Shown here one piece after another: positions 19,238 through 29,073 of a stretch of 64,000 nucleotides of DNA. Source of the DNA: Paenibacillus pinistramenti (GTDB lineage: Bacteria; Bacillota; Bacilli; Paenibacillales; Paenibacillaceae); the NCBI RefSeq assembly GCF_005869875.1, contig NZ_VAWG01000014.1, forward strand, positions 31,395-95,394, written 5' to 3'. The position numbers and the translations under genes are program-made. The stretch's first letter is position 1. Each line of letters starts with the position of its first letter. Below the pieces are notes generated by a model. That model was not told the origin of the DNA. It searched no databases and saw only the letters and a list, made by a program, of their open reading frames with translations.

Positions 19238-20104
19238 ATGGCAAAAGGAATCCGCGAGATTAAACGTCAGATCAAAAGCGTACAGAACACCCGCCAAATC
19301 ACGAAAGCGATGGAAATGGTTGCTTCCGCGAAGCTGAGAAGAGCGCAGGAGAAGGCACAAGCTGCCCGCCCTTATGAAGAAAAGCTGAAAGAAGTGGTGA
19401 ACAGCATCGCTGCCGGTTCGAAAGGCGTTTCTCATCCGATGCTGGAAAACCGTCCTGTTAAGAGAACGGCATATATCGTGATTACTTCCGACGGCGGTCT
19501 TGTTGGCGGCTATAACTCCAATATGCTTCGTAAATTGATGGATGAGCTGTCCAAACATACCTCTAAAGAAGAGTACGGTTTGTTCGTGGTAGGACGTAAA
19601 GGACGAGACTATTTCAACCGCCGGAACCTTCCCGTAGTGGAAAGTGTGGTTGAGTTATCCGACACCCCTTCATTTGCCGATATCAAAAAGATTACAAGCG
19701 CAGCGGTTCAGGGATTTGAGGAAGAGCGGTTCGATGAAATCTATATTTGCTTTAACCGTTATATCAATCCGCTTACTCAGATTCCAACGATCGAGCGTTT
19801 GCTTCCTTTTGAACGGATGGACAACACGACAAATGGTGAGTTAAAAGCTTCTTACGAATATGAGCCTTCACCGGAAGGCGTTCTGCAGGTGCTCCTTCCT
19901 AAATATGCCGAAACTCTCATTTATGGTGCTCTCCTGGAAGGGAAAGCGAGTGAGCTCGGCGCCAAGATGACGGCGATGGGAAATGCAACAAAGAACGCGT
20001 CGAAGATGATCGGCGAATTGACATTGACCTACAACCGGGCGCGTCAGGCCGCAATTACCCAGGAAATTACGGAAATTGTCGCAGGCGCAAACGCCCAATC
20101 TTAA
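19238..20104 (+). CDS. atpG: ATP synthase F1 subunit gamma
   Basis: Central rotor shaft of F1. It has 288 residues. The N-terminal helix contains IREIKRQIKSVQNTRQITKAMEMVA and the C-terminal helix ends RQAAITQEITEIVAGA, both typical. ATG 19238 follows GAGGTGG, which sits just after the last hairpin of the preceding array, so the hairpins could affect its translation. Confidence 0.96.
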   Translation: MAKGIREIKRQIKSVQNTRQITKAMEMVASAKLRRAQEKAQAARPYEEKLKEVVNSIAAGSKGVSHPMLENRPVKRTAYIVITSDGGLVGGYNSNMLRKLMDELSKHTSKEEYGLFVVGRKGRDYFNRRNLPVVESVVELSDTPSFADIKKITSAAVQGFEEERFDEIYICFNRYINPLTQIPTIERLLPFERMDNTTNGELKASYEYEPSPEGVLQVLLPKYAETLIYGALLEGKASELGAKMTAMGNATKNASKMIGELTLTYNRARQAAITQEITEIVAGANAQS

Positions 20105-21632
<1,528 letters not shown>

Positions 21633-21681
21633 GCTTACAGCTGATGGAGATCCTTTGCAAATAGCCTAAGGAGTGATGAGC

Positions 21682-22095
21682 GTGAACACTTTTTTGCTTG
21701 AGATCGTCACACCGGAGCGCGTAGTTTTCTCCCAGCAGGTGGATAACGTGATTGTACGCGGTACGGAAGGGGAGTTCGGCGTGATGGCCGGACACGTTCC
21801 TTTGGTAACCCCTCTTCAAGTTGCGCCAATTATCGTCAAGACCGGCAGCAATAGAACGTCAATCGCCGTACACGGCGGTTTCATCGAAGTGCAAAAGGAG
21901 AAAGCGATCATATTGGCCGAAAGTGCGGAGCTTTCGCAGGATATTGATGTGGAACGTGCCAGAGCGGCTAAAGAACGGGCTGAACGCAGACTCGCTAACC
22001 GCAGCAGCAAGGACCATGTTGATCACCGCCGGGCTGAACTGGCCCTGCAAAGAGCCGTTACCCGGATTAACGTGTCTTCGAGAAGTAAGGAATAG
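21682..22095 (+). CDS. atpC: ATP synthase F1 subunit epsilon
   Basis: Small rotor subunit that couples gamma to the c-ring and can inhibit ATP hydrolysis. It has 137 residues: an N-terminal beta-sandwich (GTEGEFGVMAGHVPLVTPL) and a C-terminal helical hairpin (ERARAAKERAERRL). GTG 21682 is preferred since AAGGAG lies 8 bases upstream; ATG 21676 is too close to it. It is the last gene of the operon, followed by a strong terminator. Confidence 0.94.
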   Translation: MNTFLLEIVTPERVVFSQQVDNVIVRGTEGEFGVMAGHVPLVTPLQVAPIIVKTGSNRTSIAVHGGFIEVQKEKAIILAESAELSQDIDVERARAAKERAERRLANRSSKDHVDHRRAELALQRAVTRINVSSRSKE

Positions 22096-22102
22096 CAACC
22101 AG

Positions 22103-22135
22103 AAAAAGCCGAATCCCATGGACTTCGGCTTTTTC
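22103..22135. terminator. Terminator of the atp operon
   Basis: A perfect 10-bp stem AAAAGCCGAA/TTCGGCTTTT (22104-22113 with 22124-22133) runs into a T tract. The A tract on the other side makes it functional in both directions. Confidence 0.9.
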
Positions 22136-22232
22136 GTTCATTTTACATAAGCGATAACAGACGCGGTAACAGAGTATGTTTTTTGTGGAAGATCGGGCAC
22201 AGGCACAAGGAATTAAAGAATATGGGCAAGCT

Positions 22233-22350
22233 AATTAGAAAACAAGGAATGCAGCCGCAAGCAAGATAAGAATTAGAAATGAGACCTAATAATTAGAAAT
22301 TTGATCTGGAAATTAGTAATTAGATCAGGGAATTAGTAAGGAATGCAAAC
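22233..22350 (+). repeat. Phased 20-bp tandem repeats starting with AATTAG
   Basis: The 478-base gap 22096-22573 holds a degenerate tandem repeat. Units begin at 22271, 22291, 22311 and 22331, exactly 20 bases apart, each starting AATTAGWAA; the first three also share G-A-Y-C near position 13. Further AATTAG copies occur at 22233 and 22318. The rest of the gap is AT-rich with no open frame and no confident promoter. Confidence 0.75.
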
Positions 22351-22573
22351 CGCTTCACTAAGCAGCAAGCAAAATGTCAAAAAAATAAAAAAAATCTATA
22401 AAAATACGTTTTCATAAGAGGGAAATACGAATAAAAAACTGGATTATTACCGGTTTGGCAAGTATGATATAGAAGGTCTATTTATTTACAGACTTTATGC
22501 TTGGAAAGTATCGGGCGCATTAACCGATTAAAGGCCTCTGGCATAACATATCGTACACAAGGAGGAAGGCTGA

Positions 22574-22828
22574 TTGGATACAACGCTAAGTGAGGTTTCA
22601 GCTTCAGCTGCGGTCAGCTCGCTTACAGCCATCGTAATATGTCTGGTCTGTATCTGTTTCTCCTGGTGGGCTTTGCAGAACCTAAAGCTGGACTTGATCA
22701 TCAGGCACCCGAAAGGGCCGCAGGGCAAGCTGCTTCATCTTCTGTTTGCCATTGTGCTTGGAAAGTTTGTTGCGGATTTTATTATCCAGTATCTAAGCTA
22801 CACCCACATGCTGCGTTACTTGTTTTAA
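22574..22828 (+). CDS. ywzB: DUF1146 family membrane protein
   Basis: An 84-residue protein with two transmembrane helices (about residues 15-38 and 50-72) separated by a short basic loop, LDLIIRHPKGPQGK. It matches the small DUF1146 proteins located between atpC and murA in Bacillales; function unknown. The start is TTG 22574 with AAGGAGGAA upstream. Confidence 0.85.
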   Translation: MDTTLSEVSASAAVSSLTAIVICLVCICFSWWALQNLKLDLIIRHPKGPQGKLLHLLFAIVLGKFVADFIIQYLSYTHMLRYLF

Positions 22829-23138
22829 TTTTTATGACTTTGGTTATATGTGTGTTAGGCCTTGCACGCTAGAATTTTTGTCGAATAACATCAAATCGAA
22901 GTGTTAACAATGGTGGATAAGGGTCCTTGTCTTTTTAATTATCTTATCTAAGAAGCCCAGCGGTGTAGGTCCTACTCCTTTTGGCCTATCCCTCCGGCGA
23001 AAGTACCTTGTGCGCCTGAAATTAACAATGCTAAGATGAACTTTGTGATTCGGATGGAATTCTGCATTCCATATCAGCGGAGCAATCCGCCAAACTTCAT
23101 GGTGAGAAAAGAGAAAATGAACGCGCGGAGGGAACCGT
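22829..23138 (+). other. 310-base gap before murA, no feature recognised
   Basis: No open frame with a ribosome site, no terminator and no convincing promoter were found. The sequence is mixed, without clear repeats. Confidence 0.6.
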
Positions 23139-24479
23139 ATGAGTAAATTTATCGTCCGCGGCGGCAATGTGTTGACCGGGAACGTAAAAGTTAGCGGAGC
23201 AAAAAACTCAGTGCTGCCGATTATCGCAGCTTCTTTATTAGGTGAAGAAGGGGTCAGTATTATCCGAGATGCTCCACCTCTTGACGATGTAAGGACGATC
23301 AACCGGGTATTGGAATCGCTGGGGGCAAACGTTACATATGACCAGGAGGTTATTACGGTTGATGCTCGTCAGTTGACTTCCTATGAAGCGCCTTATGAGT
23401 GGGTTAGAAAGATGAGAGCTTCTTTCTTGGTCATGGGTCCTCTGCTGACCAGACTCGGCCATACGCGCATTTCACTGCCTGGCGGCTGCGCGATTGGAAC
23501 AAGACCGATTGACCAGCACCTAAAGGGCTTTGAAGCAATGGGAGCTAAAATTAATCTGGGCCAAGGGTACGTTGAGGCAATAACGGAAGGAAGACTCCGT
23601 GGAGCTAAGATTTACCTGGACGTGGCTAGCGTTGGCGCGACTGAAAATATTATGATGGCCGCATCTTTGGCGGAAGGCACAACCATTATCGAAAATGCGG
23701 CGAAAGAGCCGGAAATTGTCGATTTGGCCAATTACTTGAACAGCATGGGAGCAATTGTCCGCGGAGCTGGTACAGAAATGATCCGGATTGAAGGCGTAGA
23801 TAAGCTGCACGGCGTTGATCATACGGTTATACCAGACCGGGTGGAAGCCGGAACTTACATGATTGCGGCTGCAATTACGGGCGGCGATGTGTTTGTGGAA
23901 GGGGCAATCGCTGATCATTTGAACCCTGTTATTGCCAAGCTCGAAGAAATGGGCGTTGGTATTGAGATTAAGGAAAACGGCATTCGTGTCGCGGCTAAGC
24001 ACCCGCTGAAATCAGTGGACGTCAAGACGCTTCCTTATCCAGGTTTCCCGACGGATATGCAGTCACAAATGATGGCACTTCTGCTGAAATCGGAAGGTAC
24101 AAGTGTGGTAACGGAAACGGTGTTCGAGAACCGGTTTATGCATGTGGATCAATTTTCACTGATGAATGCACAAATCAAGGTTGAAGGCCGTACGGCGATC
24201 GTCAGCGGGGCTTCCAAACTGACAGGAGCAAAGGTATGTGCAACGGACTTGAGAGCCGGAGCTGCGCTTATCCTTGCCGGGTTGGCAGCCGAAGGAACAA
24301 CAGAGGTCAGCGGAACGCATCATATCGACCGCGGATATGTGAATCTTGCAGAGAAGCTGTCCGGGCTGGGTGCTGATATTTGGCGCATTGAGCTTGATAA
24401 GGAAAGCGTGAAGAAGGAACGCACCGAAGCAGTTCTGGAAGAGCTTCCGAAATTGAAAATTCAAACGAGCTGGGCTTAA
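23139..24479 (+). CDS. murA: UDP-N-acetylglucosamine 1-carboxyvinyltransferase
   Basis: First committed step of peptidoglycan synthesis: transfers enolpyruvate from PEP to UDP-GlcNAc. It has 446 residues. The catalytic cysteine is C117 in [13 protein letters not shown], the residue alkylated by fosfomycin. The start [23 protein letters not shown] is typical. ATG 23139 follows GGAGGG. The extended C-terminus (about 20 residues, Lys/Glu-rich) is common in Bacillales. Followed by a terminator. Confidence 0.97.
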   Translation: MSKFIVRGGNVLTGNVKVSGAKNSVLPIIAASLLGEEGVSIIRDAPPLDDVRTINRVLESLGANVTYDQEVITVDARQLTSYEAPYEWVRKMRASFLVMGPLLTRLGHTRISLPGGCAIGTRPIDQHLKGFEAMGAKINLGQGYVEAITEGRLRGAKIYLDVASVGATENIMMAASLAEGTTIIENAAKEPEIVDLANYLNSMGAIVRGAGTEMIRIEGVDKLHGVDHTVIPDRVEAGTYMIAAAITGGDVFVEGAIADHLNPVIAKLEEMGVGIEIKENGIRVAAKHPLKSVDVKTLPYPGFPTDMQSQMMALLLKSEGTSVVTETVFENRFMHVDQFSLMNAQIKVEGRTAIVSGASKLTGAKVCATDLRAGAALILAGLAAEGTTEVSGTHHIDRGYVNLAEKLSGLGADIWRIELDKESVKKERTEAVLEELPKLKIQTSWA

Positions 24480-24502
24480 GTTCAGCAAGTTTTGGAGTGT
24501 AT

Positions 24503-24532
24503 AAAAGGCCGCCGACGGGCGGCTTTTTATTT
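24503..24532. terminator. Terminator after murA
   Basis: AAAAGGCCGCC and GGCGGCTTTT form a stem with one bulge and a GACG tip, followed by a T-rich tract. Confidence 0.8.
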
Positions 24533-24617
24533 TGCTTTTTGCAGAAGGAGAGAGGGAAGGTATAATAGAAAGAAAGCGCAATCATTCAGCGGCCAAAACG
24601 GGAAGGGATTGAGGGAT

Positions 24618-25400
24618 ATGGCTTTAATTCAGTGTCAGTTTTTCTCCGAAGTATTGGGATTAAGTACGCAAATGACCGTAATTCTTCCGCAGGAAACAAC
24701 TAGAGAGATTGGGGTGGAGAGCAAACGGCGGCAAGGAAAATACCCCGTGCTGTTCCTGCTCCATGGTTACAGCGATGATGATACCATCTGGCTGAGACGC
24801 ACATCCATTGAAAGATACGTCGCCTCTTTGGGGATCGCCGTAGTGATGCCTAATGTCCATCAAAGCTTCTATAGCGATATGGAATACGGCAATCCATACT
24901 GGACTTTCTTGAGTGATGAGCTGCCGAAGCTGGCCGCGTCTTTCTTTCCGCTGTCTGAGAAGAGAGAAGACCGGTTTGTAGCTGGATTGTCCATGGGCGG
25001 CTACGGGGCATTCAAATGGGCGCTCCGCTGCCCGGAACAGTTTGCAGCGGCAGCCAGCCTGTCCGGTGTCCTTGATCTGGCCGGCCACATCAAGACTAAT
25101 CCCCATACAGCGAAGAGTCTTTCTCTCGTATTTGGCGGCCGGGACATAGAGGGGACGGAAAACGATACGCTTTGGCTGCTGGAGAAGGCAGCGGCGTCTG
25201 AGGGACCCAAACCGCTTCTTTATCAGTGCTGCGGAACGGAAGATTTTCTCTATGAGGGCAATGTGAAATTCAAGGAACTCGCGGACCGGACCGGCTATGA
25301 AGTGACGACGGTATTTGATGAGGGAGACCACAATTGGGAGTATTGGGACGCGCATATTCAGGATGTGCTGAAATGGCTTCCGTTAAAGAGCGGCGAATGA
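24618..25400 (+). CDS. Esterase D family alpha/beta hydrolase
   Basis: A 260-residue cytoplasmic (no signal peptide) carboxylesterase of the putative-esterase family. The nucleophile elbow GLSMGGYG has Ser125; the catalytic His is in GDHNWEYWD near residue 238; and the oxyanion region is LFLLHGYSDDD. It resembles Bacillus tributyrin esterases (EstA type), but the substrate is not determined. ATG 24618 follows GAGGGAT; the upstream frame from 24492 runs through the murA terminator and is not used. Confidence 0.87.
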   Translation: MALIQCQFFSEVLGLSTQMTVILPQETTREIGVESKRRQGKYPVLFLLHGYSDDDTIWLRRTSIERYVASLGIAVVMPNVHQSFYSDMEYGNPYWTFLSDELPKLAASFFPLSEKREDRFVAGLSMGGYGAFKWALRCPEQFAAAASLSGVLDLAGHIKTNPHTAKSLSLVFGGRDIEGTENDTLWLLEKAAASEGPKPLLYQCCGTEDFLYEGNVKFKELADRTGYEVTTVFDEGDHNWEYWDAHIQDVLKWLPLKSGE

Positions 25401-25455
25401 AGTAGAAGCAGCGGCAGGAGCAGCATGAGCGGCAGGAGCGGTTTTATAGGAATGG

Positions 25456-25480
25456 AGCAGCCCGGGGAGGGCTGCTTTTC
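25456..25480 (+). terminator. First terminator after the esterase gene
   Basis: AGCAGCCC (25456-25463) pairs with GGGCTGCT (25469-25476), then TTTC. The 302-base gap 25401-25702 holds this, a second terminator, and an AGCGGCAGGAGC direct repeat (25410, 25428). Confidence 0.6.
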
Positions 25481-25488
25481 GTATGATC

Positions 25489-25523
25489 AGGTCAGCCAGA
25501 GATTTCTGGCTGGCCTATTTTTT
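25489..25523 (+). terminator. Second terminator after the esterase gene
   Basis: A 12-bp stem (25489-25500 with 25505-25516, one T-G pair) and a 4-base loop are followed by ATTTTTTT. Confidence 0.85.
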
Positions 25524-25702
25524 TGCGCGGATGGGCGGGTTGTCTATCTTTCTTGCAGGTTTTAAAAGGTTCTAGCAGATCCCCAAAACTCATATCTATA
25601 AGTATACTGATTGCCGCAAGCTAGGGAGCCTGAAGCGGAATCATCGTTTGAGCACTTGCGAGAGCAAGAGCAGCATGGGGACACGGAGGTAGAATTCACA
25701 AA

Positions 25703-27379
25703 ATGAGAACAGGCCAAGCAGGAAGAGCGGAACGTATGGGCGGAGTGGAGAGAGCAGAGAAAGCAGAGAAAGCAGAGAAAGCAGAGAAAGCAGAGAAAGC
25801 AGAGAGAGCAGGCGGAGTGGTCAAGGCTGATAGAGCCGCCAAAACGGTAAGAACTGGCGGAGCGGATAACGTAGACACGGCGTATAGAGTGTGCGGAGTG
25901 GATAGAGGGGACAGGACTGACAGAGCTGACAAAGCTGACAGAGCTGAGATAGCTGAAAGATCTGATAAAGCTGAAAAAGTTGACAGCGCTGAAAAAGCGG
26001 GTAAAGCGGATGAAGCGGATAAAGCGGGTAAAGCTGGTAAAGCAGACAAAGCTGACAGAGCCGAAAAAGCTGAAAAAGCTGAAAAAGCTGAAAAAGCTGA
26101 AAAAGCTGACAGAGCTGAAAAAGCTGGAGAAGCTGGCAAAGCGGAAAAAGCGCATAGAGCGCCGCTTGCATTTAAGCTTGCGGATAAGCCGCATGTTCAG
26201 CTGGGCCGCGGGGCCAGCCTGAACGATGCGCCAGCGCAGGGCAGTGGCCGCGGAATGTCGCGGCCACTGCCCCGGGCCTCCGGCGCCCGCAGACCGCCCC
26301 GCTGGGGCGGTCCGCTCCGCCGGAGGCGGCTGCGGCTGCCTATGGCCGCCGCAGGGCTGGCCGCGCTGGCTGTGCTGCTGCCAGCGCTCCTGGTGCACCG
26401 CGGCGCCTTCGGCACGCCGCAGGGCACCCCGCCGGCCGGCCAGACGGCGCCGGCCGGGCAAGTGCCGTCCGCTGCGCAGCTCGCGGACGGGCCGCCGGTG
26501 TCCGTCTATCTGACGGACACCGGGGCGGTGGAGACCCTGCCGCTCGAGCAGTATGTGCTCGGCGTGCTGGCGGCGGAGATGCCGTCCGATTTCGGCATCG
26601 AGGCGCTGAAGGCCCAGGCGGTGGCCTCCCGGACCTTCATCGTCAAACGGCTCGCCGCCGGCGACCGCAGCGGCGTCCCGGGGGAAGCCGCCGATGTGAC
26701 GGATACCGTCACCCATCAGGCGTATCTGTCCAAGGCAGAGCTCGCCGCCTGGAAGTCGAAGGGCAAAGAAGCCGCGCTGCAGAAGCTGCAGAAGGCGGTC
26801 GCTGATACGGCGGGCGAGATCCTAACCTATCAGGGGAAGCCGATTACGGCTCTCTTCTTCTCCGCTAGCGGCGGCTATACAGAGAATTCAGAGGACTATT
26901 GGACCGGAAAAATTCCCTATCTGCGGAGCGTCGCGAGCCCGTGGGATGCGAAGATCGACCCATCCTATAAAGAAACGGTCCGAATTCCGCTGCAGCAGGT
27001 TTATACCAAGCTGGGGCTGACCGAACCCTCTCTTACCGCGCTTGCACAGACCGGCACAAGCAAGAGCCAGAGTGCGGCGGCGAATCTTTTTACCATATTG
27101 GAACGCACCCGGGGAGACAGCATTAAAGAGATTCAGATCGGCGGCAAGCTGTTCACAGGCCGGGAAGTACGCGAGAAGCTGGGGCTGCGCTCCAGCCGCT
27201 TTGATATAGAGCTAGACAAGAGCGAAGCTGTAATTACGACTTACGGATACGGACATGGCGTCGGAATGAGCCAGTGGGGCGCGAACGGGATGGCGCAGGA
27301 GGGGTACAGCGCGGAGGAAATTCTGAAACACTATTATACGGGAATCGCCTTTGATACTTCTTCCAGCTTCCTCAAATGA
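25703..27379 (+). CDS. spoIID: Stage II sporulation protein D with a long N-terminal Ala-Glu-Lys repeat region
   Basis: Mother-cell lytic transglycosylase of the engulfment machinery (SpoIID-SpoIIM-SpoIIP). It has 558 residues against about 340 for Bacillus SpoIID. Residues about 16-153 are tripeptide repeats of the form Ala-(Glu/Asp)-(Lys/Arg). A Pro/Arg-rich basic stretch follows, then one membrane helix near 210-234 and the SpoIID domain from about 265. The domain has LPLEQYVLGVLAAEMP with catalytic E292, SASGGYTENSEDYW, and the C-terminal YGHGVGMSQWGA. The start is ATG 25703 with GGAGG at a rather long 13 bases. A downstream start, such as ATG 26255 or 26342, would give a protein of normal size, but neither has a clear ribosome site. 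The repeats would lie in the cytoplasm. Confidence 0.85.
   Translation: MRTGQAGRAERMGGVERAEKAEKAEKAEKAEKAERAGGVVKADRAAKTVRTGGADNVDTAYRVCGVDRGDRTDRADKADRAEIAERSDKAEKVDSAEKAGKADEADKAGKAGKADKADRAEKAEKAEKAEKAEKADRAEKAGEAGKAEKAHRAPLAFKLADKPHVQLGRGASLNDAPAQGSGRGMSRPLPRASGARRPPRWGGPLRRRRLRLPMAAAGLAALAVLLPALLVHRGAFGTPQGTPPAGQTAPAGQVPSAAQLADGPPVSVYLTDTGAVETLPLEQYVLGVLAAEMPSDFGIEALKAQAVASRTFIVKRLAAGDRSGVPGEAADVTDTVTHQAYLSKAELAAWKSKGKEAALQKLQKAVADTAGEILTYQGKPITALFFSASGGYTENSEDYWTGKIPYLRSVASPWDAKIDPSYKETVRIPLQQVYTKLGLTEPSLTALAQTGTSKSQSAAANLFTILERTRGDSIKEIQIGGKLFTGREVREKLGLRSSRFDIELDKSEAVITTYGYGHGVGMSQWGANGMAQEGYSAEEILKHYYTGIAFDTSSSFLK
25748..26158 (+). repeat. In-frame 9-nt minisatellite inside spoIID
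   Basis: The DNA is built of 9-base units. Five perfect GCAGAGAAA copies occupy 25754-25798 and a near copy follows. Five GC(C/T)GAAAAA copies occupy 26060-26104. Between them are diverged units such as GCTGACAAA, GCTGACAGA and GCGGATAAA. All stay in the spoIID frame, and copy-number change would not shift the frame. Confidence 0.9.
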
Positions 27380-27408
27380 GACCTCTAGAAAAAAATACTA
27401 TAAAGCAA

Positions 27409-27436
27409 GTATAAAAGAGTTCGCCGCGGTAACACT
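27409..27436 (+). promoter_or_regulatory. Sigma-F-type promoter of spoIIQ
   Basis: The -35 GTATA (27409-27413), a 14-base spacer, and the -10 GGTAACACT (27428-27436), which matches GGnnAnAnT exactly. spoIIQ is a forespore sigma-F gene in Bacillus. Confidence 0.7.
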
Positions 27437-27457
27437 TGTTACTGAGGTGATAATCAT

Positions 27458-28243
27458 ATGAATGAACAAAAAAACAAGAACAAACAAGAAGAATCTCCTA
27501 AAAATCTAGTGGGGGAACCGATCGCTCCGGTGTCTTCTTGGAAGAAAGCCATGTCGAAGAGATGGATTTACCCGGCCGCTTATGTAGCCGCTGCAGCGAT
27601 TATCCTGGCGCTGGTTTGGGTCTATCAGGATTCCAGCCACAAAGAGACGGCCGACAATACTCCAGCAGCTGCTGTAACTGATGATGTAAGCTCGGTACAA
27701 ACGGATGCGAAGCCGGCGGCAGACCCTAATGCAGCGGATCAGAAAGATCAGGCTGCCAGCGAAGAGGCCGTAGAAACGACCGCAGTAAGCGAGGATTTTG
27801 TATGGCCGGTAGCGGAGGCTTCAGAGGTCAGCATCGTCAAGCCGTTCTATGATAAAGACGGTTCCACGGAAGAGCATGAAGCAGCAATGGTACAATACAA
27901 CGATATGTTTATGCCGAATACGGGAATCGATGTAGCGCGGAGCGACAAAGCCGCATTTGAAGTGCAGGCCGCGCTTGGCGGCAAGGTAACCAAAGTCGAG
28001 CAGCATGCCCTGAACGGCTACACAGTCGAAGTAACAAATGCGAACAACCTGAAGACCGTCTATGAAAGCTTGTCCGATGTGAAGGTTAAACAGGGCGACG
28101 AGGTCAAGCAGGGACAAACCCTTGCATCCGCCGGTAAGAATGAAGTCGGCAAAGACCTTGGCAACCACCTTCATTTCGAGGTTTACGAAAATGGCGAAGC
28201 CGTAAATCCGGCTTCCCTGCTGCCTGACAACAGCAAGAAATAA
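27458..28243 (+). CDS. spoIIQ: Stage II sporulation protein Q (LytM/M23-domain, degenerate site)
   Basis: Forespore membrane protein that pairs with SpoIIIAH across the septum to form the channel and engulfment ratchet. It has 261 residues: a basic N-terminus, one membrane helix near 38-58, an Ala/Asp/Glu-rich linker, and an M23/LytM domain from about 110. Of the metallopeptidase residues, D158 and the HLH pair (H237, H239) are present, but the first zinc-ligand histidine of the HxxxD motif is replaced by N154 (NTGID). Endopeptidase activity is therefore unlikely, as in Bacillus SpoIIQ. ATG 27458 has GAGGTGAT upstream. It follows spoIID, as in Bacillus. Confidence 0.9.
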   Translation: MNEQKNKNKQEESPKNLVGEPIAPVSSWKKAMSKRWIYPAAYVAAAAIILALVWVYQDSSHKETADNTPAAAVTDDVSSVQTDAKPAADPNAADQKDQAASEEAVETTAVSEDFVWPVAEASEVSIVKPFYDKDGSTEEHEAAMVQYNDMFMPNTGIDVARSDKAAFEVQAALGGKVTKVEQHALNGYTVEVTNANNLKTVYESLSDVKVKQGDEVKQGQTLASAGKNEVGKDLGNHLHFEVYENGEAVNPASLLPDNSKK

Positions 28244-28277
28244 ATAAGCCTTGCAGCCAGCCGGCTGCATAACGAAC

Positions 28278-28310
28278 AAAACCGGGGCGGGCGATGCTCC
28301 GGTTTTTTCG
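28278..28310. terminator. Terminator after spoIIQ
   Basis: AAAACCGGGGC pairs with GCTCCGGTTTT (one G-T), followed by TTC. The 282-base gap to spoIIID otherwise holds only the spoIIID promoter. Confidence 0.85.
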
Positions 28311-28465
28311 GGCTTTTTTCGAAAAATGCACAGCTTGTACCCGATTCCCCAATTTGATAAGAACGCCGGACTGGCGCGGTTTTGTCCTTGTCCCAGCCCT
28401 CGCTTCAAACTTTATCCTCCTTCCCTCCTCCGCCTGCCCTAAGCCTTAGGCCCCTTTAAACAAAG

Positions 28466-28493
28466 AATATCTAGGCCCGCCCCTCATATAATG
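28466..28493 (+). promoter_or_regulatory. Possible sigma-E promoter of spoIIID
   Basis: ATA in GAATATCT (28465-28472) and CATATAAT (28485-28492) have spacing near that of the mother-cell sigma-E pattern (ATA, about 16 bases, CATACAnT). It lies 33 bases before the GTG start. Confidence 0.5.
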
Positions 28494-28525
28494 TACCAAA
28501 CTATCTCGAGTAGGGAGGCGGGAGC

Positions 28526-28810
28526 GTGCACGACTACATTAAGGAGCGTACCATCAAAATCGGCCGCTGCATCGTGGAGACCAAGCACACGGTCAGGACG
28601 ATCGCCAAAGAATTTGGCGTCTCAAAAAGCACAGTGCATAAGGATTTGACCGAGCGGCTGCCGGAGATCAATCCGGATCTTGCCGACCAGGTCAAGCACA
28701 TTTTGGAATACCACAAGTCCATTCGTCATCTGAGGGGAGGCGAAGCGACCAAGATCAAGTACAAGAAAGGAAGCTCCAAAAACCGAGAAATCGTGACATC
28801 CTCCCAGTAA
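28526..28810 (+). CDS. spoIIID: Stage III sporulation transcription factor D
   Basis: Mother-cell DNA-binding regulator that represses or activates many sigma-E genes and helps sigK expression. It has 94 residues. The helix-turn-helix is at TVRTIAKEFGVSKSTVHKDLTERL (residues about 23-46), followed by the basic C-terminal helix that also contacts DNA. The start is GTG 28526 with GGGAGG upstream. It is followed by mbl, as in Bacillus. Confidence 0.95.
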   Translation: MHDYIKERTIKIGRCIVETKHTVRTIAKEFGVSKSTVHKDLTERLPEINPDLADQVKHILEYHKSIRHLRGGEATKIKYKKGSSKNREIVTSSQ

Positions 28811-29073
28811 AAGAAATAATTCTGAAGGACAGTGTTTAAGTCTGTGAACAATCGGGTAATAGTTAAGTTTAACGTCAATATTCAGCGTTTTTTAATTGAA
28901 CAGGTCCCCCGAAGTATGATATTTTAAAATATGGTAATAGAATGCGGATTTTTCCAACCAAAAGCCGGATTCTCTCGAATATCGCAGGATCATGTCGAAT
29001 AAGTGTGATGCGGGATCAGCTGGGCTTTTTTTTACCATATGACTATTAAAATAACGCTTTGGGGGATGCAGGA

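Noticed and set aside
25560..25700. Sigma-E promoter of spoIID
   Set aside because: CATATC and TATACT elements are present near 25591-25608, but no pair has sigma-E spacing.
25562..26716. 384-codon minus-strand frame with Phe/Ser repeats, and other overlapping repeat frames
   Set aside because: They are shadows of the spoIID minisatellite; only the + frame continues into a recognised domain.
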